The notes: generated from the sequence alone by a model not told the origin. Numbered from the stretch's first letter, positions 36,137-48,379 are shown. The stretch: DNA of 64,000 bases from Engraulis encrasicolus (GCF_034702125.1 NC_085880.1:46364722-46428721), one strand, 5' to 3'. Made by a program: numbers and translations.

Positions 36137-37753
36137 CAGTTGAGGACGATATTATTAGCCCCCCTCCTGAAATTTGACATATCTCTTCATTGATCATTGA
36201 GAATGATCATTATTAATAAATGTGTGTTATTCTGGAAATAAATACACCATGGAGATAGTATCCAATAAGTTAAATTTGGACTTTTCCATTTTCACAATGA
36301 GTTTAAACAAAAAAGTCTAAAAATGGCAAGGACAAAAGTATTAGCCCCCTTATCATTAATAGGCAATACAGTGCCATTTATGAACAAAAATTGACACCAG
36401 GCACTTTGATTAGTTGTTAACTATGTTGGCACATGTCCTACCAGGGATTTTGGGCCATTTATTTCATCGCAAATAGTTAAGCTGGTCCAAATTGCATGGA
36501 TGTTGAGGATGGACATTCATTTTCAGCACTCTTCAAACACTATCTAAAGGATTGAGGTCTGAACCACTCCATGACCATGGTTTTAGTATCCTTGAAGAAC
36601 ATTTGAACTATTTTGGATGCAAGTTTTGGGTTATTATCTTATTGAAAGATCCAGTGAAGATCTTAGCTCCCTCTATGAGCATATTTTTGCAAGGTCACTT
36701 TCCACATTCTATCATAATTTTCAGTTTTTATGGTGCCGTACACCCAAACAAGGTTTCCTGTGGTTGAGGCTGCCACAGAATGATGCATCCACCACCATGT
36801 TTAATTGTGGAAACCATCTTATAACGATTCAAGGACTATCCCTTACTTCACCTGACAGAAGCAGAATTCATGCATCCATGCAGGTGCAATTGAATATCAT
36901 CAGATGAAAGCAGAGACTTTCAAAACTCATTTTTGACTTTCAAATGTTCACAGGCAAAGCTCAATAACACTCTGATATGCACTGCCTTTAGTAAAGGGGT
37001 TCTTCTATGATGATGGCCCCAAAGCCCAATATGATGACAAGCCCTAACAACTGTCTTTCTTGGTGGGGGGAAAAACTCCAGGTGAGGTCAGGTCAATAAC
37101 AATCATCTAGGCAGGTGTCCAATGCTTCTTTGGTCTAATGAGGCTAAGCAGTTTCCACAGTTACACATAGTGGTGGGGCATTAAGTTTAGTCTGTTATTC
37201 AGCCTCAGACACAGGGAGTCTGGGTCTGAATATGGATTGCTGGGTCTTCCAACAACATTGTAACCCAAAGCATACATTTAGATTAGTTCAGAGGTTCTTC
37301 AAGGACACTAAAACCATGATATTGGAATCACCCGCTCATAGTCCAGTCCTCAATCCCACTGAGAGTCTATGGTTAATGTCTATGCTCAGCATCCATGCGA
37401 TTTGGACCAGCTAGAACACTTTGCAGTGAAGAAATGGGCCAAAATCCCTAGTGGGGCATGTGCCAACCTAGGTAGCAACTTATCAGAGCCTGTTGTCAGT
37501 TTTGGCTCATAAATTTCGCCATATTGACTTTTAATGATCAGGGGGCTAATAATTTTGTCCTTGTCATTTTTGCCCTTTTTTGTTTAAACTCATCGTAACA
37601 ATAGAAAAATCCAAATTCAACTCATTGAACATTATCTCCATCAGTGTATTTGTTTCCAGAATAACAGAAACTGTTAATAATGGTCATTCTTACTGGGAAA
37701 TCAAGAGAAATTTCTAATTTCAGGAGGGGGGCTAATAATATCGTCCTCAACTG
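36137..37753 (+). mobile_element. Tc1-like transposon, decayed
   Basis: A 1617-bp element with inverted ends CAGTTGAGGACGATATTATT, flanked by TA, inserted inside the mariner-like element. The inverted ends extend to about 40 bp (...agccccc.tcctgaaatt). The interior carries a broken transposase. Confidence 0.9.
36552..37520 (+). pseudogene. Tc1-like transposase remnant
   Basis: Broken frames only. The best block is WVFQQHCNPKHTFRLVQRFF (about 37240-37299), followed by SPVLNPTESLW (about 37342-37374). These correspond to the DDE region of Tc1 transposases, where the usual second-Asp motif is QQDNDPKHT; here the Asp is replaced (QQHCNPKH). Several frameshifts and stops separate the pieces, so no functional protein is possible. 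Confidence 0.85.
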
Positions 37754-38653
37754 TATGTACTCATTTCTAATTTGATAACTGCAACACGTCTCAAATAAGT
37801 TGGGACGGGGATTAGTGAAATGTTATAATCATCCAAATAAGATAAAACAACAAGGAAGAGCATTTCAAAATGAATTGTACTGATGTACAATTTGAATGTC
37901 AGAGAGGCTGAGTCACTCAGAATTAAAGATGCAGAGGGAACAATTACCATAGTTATTACATAAAGTTTTTTAATTCCCTTTAATTTTAAGTTTTTTTAAA
38001 GTTTTTTAATTCCCTTGATATACCGTGATTGAGTGTAGATAAGACATGTTTTGTCATTAAAATCATTGTATAGGTTCATGACATCATGAAATATTGGCTG
38101 TAGTCTCACTCTAGCACTCCGAGAATTACAGCTAGTGAAAACTTGACCATATTAAGGACGCTTCATGTGTGCAAATGATAGAGGGGTTTAACATTCCCCT
38201 ATCCACCCGAGCTCACTTGAAATAGACCCAGAAGACATGGAAAACTGTCCTTTGCTTACAGAAGTCAGCAGCAGTTGCAGAAGTCAACTCTTTTTGAAAA
38301 TAATAGAGTGCTACACTGTGCTACAGTGAAAATTGACCATGCAACTTGTGTTAGTGCTAACTTCAAAAGTCAGCCTCCATGATAGCATGGGGGTGCAGTA
38401 GCAGTACATTAGTTAAGCTGTTCTAACTCACCTGTGGAATTAAATACAGCATTGAATGAAATAAATGGATTTTAAATAGCATGAAAAGCCACTCATGCAA
38501 TATATTTTGAAGGGAGATCTCCGATTACTGCCACATAGTAAGGACAAATTGTATTCTCTACTATGTTTTAACAGTTTAACTCCAACATAAGGACCAGCAG
38601 GACATAAAATGGCAGGCTTTTGGTCAAGACCTGTCACACTGTAAGCACTACAG

Positions 38654-40020
38654 CAGTGGCGTAGCTACAGGTGTTCCAGAGGGTTCCGGGAACACCTACT
38701 TTCATAACTGGAACACCTAAAATAAATTGCCGTCACTTGACAACCGATTGTAAACGCAAGCGTCGGGAGTCCAATCATAGGTTTTACATGCAGCCTCCCC
38801 ACTCACCAGTGGACCCCTGCCTGCAGTGCACCTAGTGGCGCTGTCAGTGCAGTACCACCCGGAAAGGTGGCAAGTGGAGTCTTTCGTAATAACTACCTTT
38901 AGAATCGCACATCATCGATAGGCTATGTCACTGAATAGGTTATTCAGTGAATAGGCTATGTCAGTGGTGAATAGGCTACTGAATAGGCTACTGAATAGGC
39001 TATGTCAGTGGTGCAACATGATGGTTCTAAAATATGCTGCGATGAAACAGAGTTCTCATCGAAATTATTTTAAAAAGCCACGGCTTTAGGCCCAACAGAC
39101 TTCAGGTTCCAGAATCGCAGAGGTTCTCCCTTCAAAAAGCAGGCCCACAGTTAGCCTTATTACCCACACCATCCAAGAGGATGATAACCTGGTTCTCACG
39201 CAGATATTCACGAAGTGTAACGAAGATGCACGAAGCACGAGTAGAGGATGATGCAGCTATAGATGAACCAAAATACAGTTAGCTTGGGGATCCCAGATCT
39301 CTCTTCTGTAGACGTGCCTAAATGCCAGAGCGATCTGAAAGCTTTCGCCATCCCTGAAGCAGTGAGTGGATGGCTAAATGATTTAGCCCGATACAGTTGG
39401 TTGGAGTGCAATACTAAATTGCGGAGGGCGCGAGCGTTATGTGCCTAAAATTATTATGGAAACGAAATGATAAAAATGCCGCACATGTAGGCTAGGCGAC
39501 GAGTATGGATTTCAACCCTTTCATTCGTACGTTGCTCCTAAAATAAATATAGTACATCCCATAGAGAAGACCATGCGTGAACGATAACGCGCGCGCAGAC
39601 ACAGACAGTACAGACGCGGTAGTTTTAAAAACAAGTTTGAAGATTTTGATGCAGCTGATACCCCGCATGAACGCTCCATAAAGAAGTCCAGTCGCTAGCA
39701 TAACTAACACGAAATGGATTAAACAACATCACATTATGATTTTCAGGGGAAATTTCGCATTAAGAATGCCAGTATGGAGATGCCTGTAAACGGTGTTCTA
39801 CTTGGTGGAGGAGTAGCATTAGTTGCGGAGAGAGTAACACGCCGACTAACTACCAACTCGGACTGCTACCAAGTGTGAATTGTGTATTTCGTTTGGAGTT
39901 GTGGGACGCTGGGACGCTCGGAACAGGTCAGGTACCGTGAAGACATTTCCTTTACTTTCTGATTGTCTGGACAACCGGTAAGCTGACTGTTGCTCGTGCT
40001 AACCGTGATTACCCACGTCA

Positions 40021-40058
<38 letters not shown>

Positions 40059-40686
40059 TCTCTTCCAGCCAGCCCAGCCTGTCTGTCTGTACCCCTCTTC
40101 CCATCCTTTTCTTTTCTCCTTTGTTTTGGTTAAACCGGTCGGCCTTTTGGGTTTGTGAAAACTTCTGCTACTAGCTAGAATGGCTGTGTTGGAGGCTGTC
40201 CTTGTTGTTTCCCAATTTCGGGATATAAATTAAACACTAAATAACGTTTCAAACGCAGCCCAACTGGTGGATTGGTTTTCTGTTTGCTAGTTTCAACATT
40301 TCCTTAATAATATTTTGTAGCCCTACACACCAGAGCCACCGTTACAGCAAGTGTTTTCAAGAATTAACAGGTTGGCAACACTTCCAGTCAATGTTTGAAA
40401 AGGAGCTCGCCGAGGAATGGACTCTGATGAGATAATTGACGTATATTTAAAGCCAATATGCATCCCTTTGAATTCAGTTGCAGCGCAAATATAGCAACAA
40501 ATAAGTTAGGTTGGGTTTGCCAGTCATGATTCATGCGTATAGTATGCGTAATAGTATGACACCGTGATAGTAGGCCGATCCGTGCAAACGTGCTGTGTTT
40601 ACTCTGAGTTGGAAAAAATAAAATAAATAAGGAACACCTGTATTTTCTTGGGAACACCTAGATTTTCTTTTCTAGCTACGCCACTG
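38654..40686. mobile_element. hAT-like element with CAGTGGCGTAGCTA ends
   Basis: CAGTGGCGTAGCTACAGGTG at the left and CTAGCTACGCCACTG at the right are inverted copies, followed inward by matching 'gttccgggaacacct' and 'gggaacaccta' blocks. I find no clean target duplication and no transposase frame in 2.0 kb. The interior has a short 'gaataggctac/tatgtcagtg' repeat (38935-39015) and a small AC tract (40025-40052). Confidence 0.65.
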
Positions 40687-41083
40687 CAGGCTACAGAAAG
40701 GAAAACATTGCAAAACATGACAAGGAATACACCTACCATTTAAGCTGTTGAAATCATGTCCAAGATAGGAATCAACACTGTTTTTATATAAAATCATCTC
40801 TTCGGTTTATGCTACTGTTAAGTGTTGTCTTTTGTTTTGTTTTTAGTCTTCCTCGACATTTGCTGCCTTTTATTGTCCCCGTCCCAACTCTTTTCAGACA
40901 CCTTGGATTTACATATTCATGAATATCCCCCAAAACAATAATTTTGGTCAGTTTTGATGGCTGATATGTTTTCTTTGTACCGTTCTCCAACTAATGTCAG
41001 AACCAGACTTCTGAAAATGGCAGTATTTTGTTATTATTCACAATTAACCTTGCGTCCCAACTTCTATGGAGTTGGGGTTTGTA

Positions 41084-41345
41084 GGCCATTTCCCCAGTGG
41101 GCCGACTGTCCTCACAATGACAGGCCTGATATCTGAAAACTTTGGTTTGAAGTGTTCTGCAATAGAGAGGCAAGAGTGCCTAGCCAGGCCACGCCCTCCT
41201 AGTGACGTAACACCTTCGGCGTTGCTTCTACTCAGGCCAGGAGCAATACAAATATCGTTTCTGAGCTCCGGAGAAATCAGGAACTCCACCCACTTTGTCG
41301 GGAAGCAATCAACCTTGAACAGCTCCAACGGCCCTGGGTAGAAGC
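41084..41345. repeat. Probable interspersed fish repeat of unknown class
   Basis: A dense, GC-balanced block (caggcctgatatctg...gggaagcaatcaaccttgaacagctcc...cctgggtagaagc). Its 'gaagtgttctgcaatagaga' part recurs at 35911, beyond the other end of the mariner-like element. The identity is a recognition-level guess. Confidence 0.35.
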
Positions 41346-41649
41346 ATGTTCAAGGCCATGATGTGGTTAAGCAGAGACGTTCTCTATTGGGAATTAGAAA
41401 ATGTTTGCTTTATACATCGGCACAGCCGTTTCTGGCCTCGACTAGTAGCAAAGCGAGATTTGAAAGTCGATGATAGTAGAGTACTATCATCCCAGTCCAA
41501 AATGTGGTGTAGCAACAGTGGAAAGTGAAATGTGTGCAAGGAAGACAAGACTTGTATTCCTGTCTGTGGAAATACCAGAGACTAGTGTTTGAGCCAGACT
41601 GCTGTTTCCTGATTGGTGGCTGATTGGACTCGAGCAGAGTGGTCGTCAC

Positions 41650-41815
41650 AGTACAGAAAAACAAAACAAAACAACAGAACACAACAGAACACACCACAAA
41701 CAAACCAACAAAATGCAAACAGCATAATGGAACTCAACACAACACAACGTAACACAACACATGCAACACATCACACAACACATTGCAAAACACCTCAACA
41801 CAACACATCGTGATG
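41650..41815. repeat. AACAC-rich degenerate repeat
   Basis: Degenerate aacacaacag/caacacaac units. Confidence 0.8.
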
Positions 41816-42272
41816 GTATAATGGTGATGTCAGTGATATAATGGTAATGATGTCACTATTGTCTTTTCTTGATTTATTGTACTGTATGTCATTCAGAGGT
41901 GCTGCGTCTGGCTTGTGACAGTAAGAGGACCAGGCAGATATGTGTTACCATTATGACAGGAAATCGTAAAAACAGCTGATTATGATGAGCTCATCACCTC
42001 AGTCTCATCATACATACTCCCATTACAACAGGAAATCATAAAACAGATTGTAATGATCTCATCAACTCAGTCTGATACATGCTGAAGTAATTAAAGAACA
42101 AACTAAAGCCCATTCGCAGAAGCAAATTACACTGCTTTTGATTTTCCCTAAATTATGCAACATAAAGTGTAATGAAATCCTCTGTATGTTGCACAGAGCA
42201 TTCCACTGAGAGGTGATGATGCCAGGGCTGTATGAGTGGTGTGTCATCTCTGTGTGTAAAACCCAAATTCAG

Positions 42273-42330
42273 AAAGAGTTATGGCAAGGAGGTGCTGCAG
42301 CACAGCGTGTTGGTGGACCTGTACCATGAG
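42273..42330 (+). CDS. Possible isolated coding exon, gene unknown
   Basis: An acceptor-like 'acccaaattcag' precedes 58 bases that read SYGKEVLQHSVLVDLYHE in one frame and end at GAG|GTAAGC, a good donor. The codons look protein-like and the peptide has no low-complexity bias. It is isolated among repeats, and I do not recognise the protein. It could be one exon of a large host gene whose introns hold the surrounding repeats, or chance. Confidence 0.3.
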
Positions 42331-42399
42331 GTAAGCCCATTAGACTCAATCACCATGAGAGACTCACTCTGGTTTTTAAATGTCCAGAGAAATTATCAT

Positions 42400-42490
42400 G
42401 CAGACCCAAGTTCGAATCCAGCCTGGGTCATGTACTAAACCTCCCCCATCTCTCTACGGTACTCCTGTCATCTCCTGCCCAAAACATTGA
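42400..42490 (+). mobile_element. Partial tRNA-derived SINE
   Basis: A B-box-like 'agttcgaatcc' is followed by 'cctgggtcatgtactaaacctcccccatctctct', matching the 3' body of the fuller copy at 43552-43710, and ends in an A-rich tail. The A-box half is missing or decayed. Confidence 0.55.
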
Positions 42491-43489
42491 TTAAGAAAAA
42501 AAAAGTAAATGCCATTATCTTCAAACCATGAAAGCAATACATTCAACCATCCAAATCATCCAAAGACAATATATCCGTGTTTAAAACTACATTTTTATAT
42601 TATTGCACGGTATACTTGTGCACAGTATACTTGTATGTATTTGAGGTCGGCAACATGGTTTAATACATGTAACACAGCAACTCTCCCCTAAGTTTGAGCT
42701 GTGCCAGAAGTTGGTTAGTTTACACATATGCTCATACCCATTACCTACCTATTTTATTATGCTGAGTCATATTATAAGATTCATCATTAATTTACACGTC
42801 ATGCGCCCATTACTGGGCCATTCCACTCTTTAGGAAAGGCATTGATTTTAATATGCTGACTCGTGCTATACGCTTCATCATAGCACTTTCCAGAACCCAA
42901 TAGGAAAAGTTCCATTTTTAATTTCCATGTGTACACCATACTGGCTTGATGAAGATGACTGATGGTTGGGCCTCCACCTCCACACATTTCCTATTACAGT
43001 AATTTAAAGGAACTTTCATAATGGATCTCTGGTTAAGTTATGGGAGATTGCTGCATGAATGGATTAGTGTTTGAACACTCAGAATACACAACAGAGCTCC
43101 GAGGTTCACAAATATTTCTCCGGAACGTTCCAACCAAGTGCACAAAATCCATCTTCTAATTTATGGACTTTGGAAGAGAAAAACATGAAATACAGCATTA
43201 GTGTGTAATTTGCAGCCCTCCCTGAAAACAGCAGGCCCAGAAAGCATTATTGATGGAAATAAGAAGCTTTTCTAAAGCACCAAAACTTTAGGAAACATTG
43301 AACTTTATTTGCTGATTAGCTTGATAATTACCCCTATTGAAAAGTTTTGTGGATTTTTGTCAATGTTCAACTCTCAGTTTTTCATTACCATGCTTTACAC
43401 ATTCCCATCAATTGGGGTAAACAGAGGGGTGTGTGTGTGTGGCACACAGCAGAACAGAGAATCAACACTTGGGGTGTACGTGAGGACAG

Positions 43490-43551
43490 AGAGGGTGCTG
43501 CTTTGGCCATAGTAGAGCTCGTAACGCTTGGGGTATACGTGAGGACAGAGG
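43490..43551 (+). repeat. Two-copy direct repeat next to the SINE
   Basis: cttggggtatacgtgaggacagag (43528-43551) repeats cttggggtgtacgtgaggacagag (about 43469-43492). Confidence 0.75.
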
Positions 43552-43710
43552 GGACCCTGTCATAGCTCAAACGGTAGGGCACTGCGTAGTTACACTGGAG
43601 ACCTGGGTTCAATTTCGGCCCCTGGGTCATTTTCTGATCCTCCCCCATCTCTCTCTCCCACTGCCTGTCTGTCACCATCTCACACAATTCTGTCAAATAA
43701 AGGTATACCC
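43552..43710 (+). mobile_element. tRNA-derived SINE
   Basis: The head has a polymerase III A box (tagctcaaacgg, 43563-43574) and B box (gggttcaatttc, 43606-43617) at tRNA-like spacing. A tRNA-unrelated body (cctcccccatctctctctccc) and an AT-rich tail (gtcaaataaagg) follow. A functional tRNA is unlikely because the stems do not close well. Confidence 0.8.
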
Positions 43711-43884
43711 CCCCTCCCCCTCCCCATATAGATTTTTTAAAAAGGACAGAGGGGGGTGGTGCTTTGGCCCGCACACTCCAACAGCTGCAAAAGTAAACTT
43801 TTGAGGCCATCAGTAATAGAAAACTTACAAAGTCTGACAGCGATGCGAAGTCTGGAGCTGTCATGGTGGATGGGTGATTGGTGA

Positions 43885-43965
43885 CCATGGGTCAAATGTG
43901 ATTGGTGGATTGGGGTGGGCATGGGTCAAATGTGATTGGTGGATTGGGGTGGGCATGGGTCAGCT
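43885..43965. repeat. ~34-bp tandem repeat
   Basis: ggtcaaatgtgattggtgga + ttggggtgggcatg occurs twice in full, with a partial third copy. Confidence 0.85.
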
Positions 43966-44264
43966 GAGTGGAAAGGGGGAGTAAAGGCCTGAAGGAAAGT
44001 AAAGAAAAGGAACCCCAATTTCCTTCCCCGCTGCACCCCACCACACACTATCCCACCCCATTCTGAACTCCACCCATCCAAAGGCCTTCTACCTGCATCT
44101 CAAACAGGGACAGCACCCCACCCTATACTCCACTACACTCCGTGTGTGTGTGTGTGATAGGTCTAGAGCAAGGACACCTGGGAGGAGACACCACAGTGCC
44201 AATAAAAATCATCCGCCCAGCCAGCCAGTCACCTCCCACTCAACTCAGCTCAACTTATACGCAC

Positions 44265-44277
44265 ACACGCACGCACG

Positions 44278-44346
<69 letters not shown>
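44265..44346. repeat. (AC)n microsatellite
   Basis: A cgcacgcacgcac head followed by about 32 AC units. Confidence 0.96.
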
Positions 44347-44349
<3 letters not shown>

Positions 44350-44373
44350 AACACACACGCATACACACACAGA

Positions 44374-44520
44374 GGTGAGGAGAGGAGAGGAGAGGAGAGG
44401 AGAGGAGAGGAAGGGAGAGGAGAGGAGAGGAGGGGAGAGGAGAAGAGAGGAGACAGAAGAGGAGAGGAGAGGAGAAGAAACGGAACTTTCCCGATAAAGG
44501 AAAAGAGAGGGGAGAGAGGA
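44374..44520. repeat. (GGAGA)n pentanucleotide repeat
   Basis: Imperfect ggaga units. The same pentamer dominates 50036-50085 and 50606-50978. Confidence 0.93.
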
Positions 44521-44603
44521 GTGCTTAGATATTCGGCGAGTGTTGGCGTGTCTGGCTTATCCAGACACATCACAGGGGAATACACAGAGCTGCCTCCAGG
44601 CTA

Positions 44604-44697
44604 TCTCATCTCATCTCATCTCATCTCATCTCATCTCATCTCATCTCATCTCATCTCATCTCATCTCATCTCATCTCATCTCATCTCATCTCATCTC
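44604..44697. repeat. (ATCTC)n pentanucleotide repeat
   Basis: About 19 perfect ctcat units. Confidence 0.96.
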
Positions 44698-44717
44698 CAC
44701 AGCACAAGTTGTGCTAT

Positions 44718-44882
44718 AGGGATAGGCAAGTAGGCTAAGCAGGACACATTGGGATAGGCAAGTAGGCTAAGCAGGACACATGTGCTATATAGGCAAGTAG
44801 GCTAAGCAGGACACATTGGGATAGGCAAGTAGGCTAAGCAGGACACATTGGGATAGGCAAGTAGGCTAAGCAGGACACATTG
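44718..44882. repeat. 32-bp minisatellite, about five copies
   Basis: The unit is gggataggcaagtaggctaa + gcaggacacatt; the third copy is truncated. Confidence 0.92.
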
Positions 44883-44979
44883 CCACTCCCAATGCAGTGT
44901 CATGGGGACACACAAACACATGCACGCAAACATGCATGCATGCACTCCCAGACACATGCATACACAGACACATGCACGG

Positions 44980-45140
44980 CCACTGACAGCCTTTGCCGGG
45001 CCCAAGACAAAATCATCTGAAAGGGCCCCCCTATCCAATACATAGGCCTACAATGTAATCAAAACCCAATTCTGGGACCTTTCTCTCCTTGGGCCCGGGA
45101 CAACTGACCCCTTGTACCCTACCTGTCGACTTCCCTGCAC
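44980..45140. repeat. Interspersed repeat related to 31690-31845
   Basis: ccactgacagcctttgccgg...ggacaactgacccc...gacttccct shares its order of blocks with 31690-31845. Its other end may be at 45660-45725 (gggcccctgggcctgatagg). Confidence 0.4.
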
Positions 45141-45433
45141 ACACACACACAAACATACGAAGGTGTGTGCATGGACTGTAACAAAAAAGAACATAAAAGT
45201 ACGGATTGATATTTTACTGCATTGTGCATTTTGCATGGTGGGTTTTTATAGTTTGCATTATTGTGAATAGGTGACGTGACGTTTATATGTTGCTGTATGT
45301 TGTAAGATGTCATTTATGGAAGCCCACCACACAGGTCAAAATGATGTTTTCTGGGTCAAGTGCTGAGTGGAGCTTTTAACGGTCAATAATGTAGGAGAGG
45401 GAGGTAGGCGTAAATACACAATAAAAAATACAT

Positions 45434-45566
45434 ATAATGTGAATAAATGGTAATGTTCTGTCCATCATTGTGAATAAATGGTAATGTTCTTTCCATCATT
45501 GTGAATAAATAGTCATGTTCTGTCCATCATTGTGAATAAATGGTAATGTTCTGTCCATCATTGTGA
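45434..45566. repeat. 31-bp minisatellite, about four copies
   Basis: The unit is gtgaataaatggtaatgttc + tgtccatcatt, with few changes. Confidence 0.93.
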
Positions 45567-45730
45567 GCCAGGAAATGAATGTTTTGCGCAGGGGGTGTCC
45601 CCTAAGAAAATGTGAACATTCAGTTGCTAAAAGTGCAATATTAACGCAATATGAGAGATCTTCAGGGCCCCTTTGACTCTTGGGCCCCTGGGCCTGATAG
45701 GCCCGTGCAGTAGGCTGTCCCTGGTAGCCT

Positions 45731-48275
45731 GGCTGTAGTGCCACTGTAGTGTGTAGTGTGTAGTGTGTAGTGTGTAGTGTGTAGTGCCACTGTAGTGTGT
45801 AGTGTGTAGTGTGTAGTGTGTAGTGTGTAGTGTGTAGTGTGTAGTGCCACTGTAGTGTGTAGTGTGTAGTGTGTAGTGCCACTGTAGTGTGTAGTGTGTA
45901 GTGTGTAGTGTGTAGTGTGTAGTGTGTAGTGTGTAGTGTGTAGTGTGTAGTGTGTAGTGCCACTGTAGTGTGTAGTGTGTAGTGCCACTGTAGTGTGTAG
46001 TGTGTAGTGTGTAGTGCCACTGTAGTGTGTAGTGTGTAGTGTGTAGTGTGTAGTGTGTAGTGTGTAGTGTGTAGTGCCACTGTAGTGTGTAGTGTGTAGT
46101 GTGTAGTGCCACTGTAGTGTGTAGTGTGTAGTGTGTAGTGTGTAGTGTGTAGTGTGTAGTGTGTAGTGTGTAGTGTGTAGATGTAGTGTGTAGTGTGTAG
46201 TGTGTAGTGTGTAGTGTGTAGTGTGTAGTGTGTAGTGTGTAGTGTGTAGTGTGTAGTGTGTAGTGTGTAGTGTGTAGTGTGTAGATGTAGTGTGTAGTGT
46301 AGTGTGTAGTGTAGTGTGTAGTGTGTAGTGTGTAGTGTGTAGTGTGTAGTGTGTAGTGTGTAGTGTGTAGTGTGTGTAGTGCCCCTGTAGTGTGTAGTGT
46401 GTAGTGTGTAGTGTGTAGTGCCACTGTAGTGTGTAGTGTGTAGTGCCACTGTAGTGTGTAGTGTGTAGTGTGTAGTGCCACTGTAGTGTGTAGTTTGTAG
46501 TGTGTAGTGTGTAGTGTGTAGTGCAACTGTAGTGTGTAGTGTGTAGTGTGTAGTGTGTAGTGTGTAGTGCCACTGTAGTGTGTAGTGTGTAGTGCCACTG
46601 TAGTGTGTAGTGTGTAGTGTGTAGTGTGTAGTGTGTAGTGTGTAGTGTGTAGTGCCACTGTAGTGTGTAGTGTGTAGTGCCACTGTAGTGTGTAGTGTGT
46701 AGTGTGTAGTGCCACTGTAGTGTGTAGTGTGTAGTGTGTAGTGTGTAGTGTGTAGTGTGTAGTGTGTAGTGTGTAGTGTGTGTAGTGTGTAGTGTGTAGT
46801 GTGTAGTTGTAGTGTGTAGTGTGTAGTGTGTACTGTAGTGTGTACTGTAGTGTGTAGTGTGTAGTGTGTAGTGTGTAGTGTGTGTAGTGTGTAGTGTGTG
46901 TAGTGTGTGTAGTGTGTAGTGTGTGTAGTGTGTAGTGTGTAGTGTGTAGTGTGTAGTGTGTAGTGTGTGTAGTGTGTAGTGTGTAGTGTGTAGTGTGTAG
47001 TGTGTAGTGTGTAGTGTGTAGTGTGTAGTGTGTAGTGTGTAGTGCCACTGTAGTGTGTAGTGTGTAGTGCCACTGTAGTGTGTAGTGTGTAGTGCCACTG
47101 TAGTGTGTAGTGTGTAGTTGTAGTGTGTAGTGTGTAGTGTGTACTGTAGTGTGTACTGTAGTGTGTAGTGTGTAGTGTGTAGTGTGTAGTGTGTGTAGTG
47201 TGTAGATGTAGTGTGCAGTGTGTAGTGTAGTGTGTAGTGTGTAGTGTGTAGTGTGTAGTGTGCAGATGCCAACAAGGCTGTAGTGTGTAGTGTGTAGTGT
47301 GTAGTGTGTGTAGTGTGTAGTGTGCAGTGTGTGTAGTGTGTAGTGTGTAGTGTGTAGTGCCACTGTAGTGTGTAGTGTGTAGTGTGTAGTGCCACTGTAG
47401 TGTGTAGTGCCACTGTAGTGTGTAGTGTGTAGTGTGTAGTGCCACTGTAGTGTGTAGTGTGTAGTGTGTAGTGTGTAGTGCCACTGTAGTGTGTAGTGTG
47501 TAGTGTGTAGTGTGTAGTGTGTAGTGTGTAGTGTGTAGTGTGTAGTGTGTAGTGTGTAGTGTAGTGTGTAGTGTGTAGTGTGTAGTGTGTAGTGTGTAGT
47601 GTGCAGTGTGTAGTGTGTAGTGTGCAGATGCCAACACGGCTGTAGTGTGTAGTGTGTAGTGTGTAGTGTGTAGTGTGTGTAGTGTGTAGATGTAGTGTGT
47701 AGTGTGTAGTGTGTAGTGTGTAGTGTGTAGTGTGTAGTGTGTAGTGTGTAGTGTGTAGGTGTAGTGTGTAGTGTGTAGTGTCACTGTAGTGTGTAGTGTG
47801 TAGTGTGTAGTGCCACTGTAGTGTGTAGTGCCACTGTAGTGTGTAGTGTGTAGTGTGTAGTGTGTAGTGCCACTGTAGTGTGTAGTGTGTAGTGTGTAGT
47901 GTGTAGTGCCACTGTAGTGTGTAGTGTGTAGTGTGTAGTGCCACTGTAGTGTGTAGTGTGTAGTGTGTAGTGTGTAGTGTGGAGTGTGTAGTGTGTAGTG
48001 TGTAGTGTGTAGTGTGTAGTGTGTAGTGTGTAGTGTGTAGTGTGTAGTGTGTAGGCAGGAGACGAGTGTGTAGTGTGTAGTGTGTAGTGTGTAGTGTGTA
48101 GTGTGTAGTGTGTAGTGTGTAGTGTGTAGTGTGTAGTGCCACTGTAGTGTGTAGTGTGTAGTGCCACTGTAGTGTGTAGTGTGTAGTGTGTAGTGCCACT
48201 GTAGTGTGTAGTGCCACTGTAGTGTGTAGTGTGTAGTGCCACTGTAGTGTGTAGTGTGTAGTGTGTAGTGCCACT
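45731..48275. repeat. 2.5-kb heptamer satellite (TAGTGTG)n with 'ccac' interruptions
   Basis: Runs of tagtgtg are punctuated by tagtgccactg at irregular intervals. Three spacer motifs (gcagatgccaacaaggctg near 47262, gcagatgccaacacggctg near 47625, aggcaggagacgag near 48052) and duplicated sub-blocks (about 46800-46900 versus 47110-47200) show segmental copying inside the array. Because 7 is not a multiple of 3, all minus frames stay open (HYTLHTT repeats up to 870 codons); these are not genes. Confidence 0.97.
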
Positions 48276-48379
48276 CCTCAGGTCGCCATCAATAAAACAA
48301 CAAAACTCCACAAACTCACGCAGAGAGGGACAGAGTCTGTTCCAGCTTTTAGAGAGCCAGTGGCAGTGTCACGCAGAGC

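Larger units (their letters stand above)
35972..41081. mobile_element. Mariner-like non-autonomous element, split by two insertions
   Basis: CAAACCCCAACTCCGG at 35972 and its inverted form (...CTCCATAGAAGTTGGGACG read on the minus strand) ending at 41081 are flanked by TA (35970-35971 and 41082-41083). Removing the nested Tc1 (36137-37753) and hAT-like (38654-40686) copies leaves about 1.4 kb. The surviving interior has no transposase frame. A ~45-bp sequence (gaagtgttctgcaatagaga) lies just outside on the left (35911) and again outside on the right (41150), in direct orientation. Confidence 0.7.

Noticed and set aside
43552..43625. Possible tRNA gene (A and B boxes present)
   Set aside because: The acceptor and anticodon stems do not pair well, and a SINE-type body and tail follow, shared with another copy at 42400.
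45731..48275. Heptamer array as interstitial telomere
   Set aside because: The unit is TAGTGTG, not TTAGGG or a simple variant of it.
45496..48311. Very long minus-strand open frames (up to 870 codons)
   Set aside because: They are translations of the TAGTGTG heptamer satellite, open in every minus frame, with no real composition or start context.
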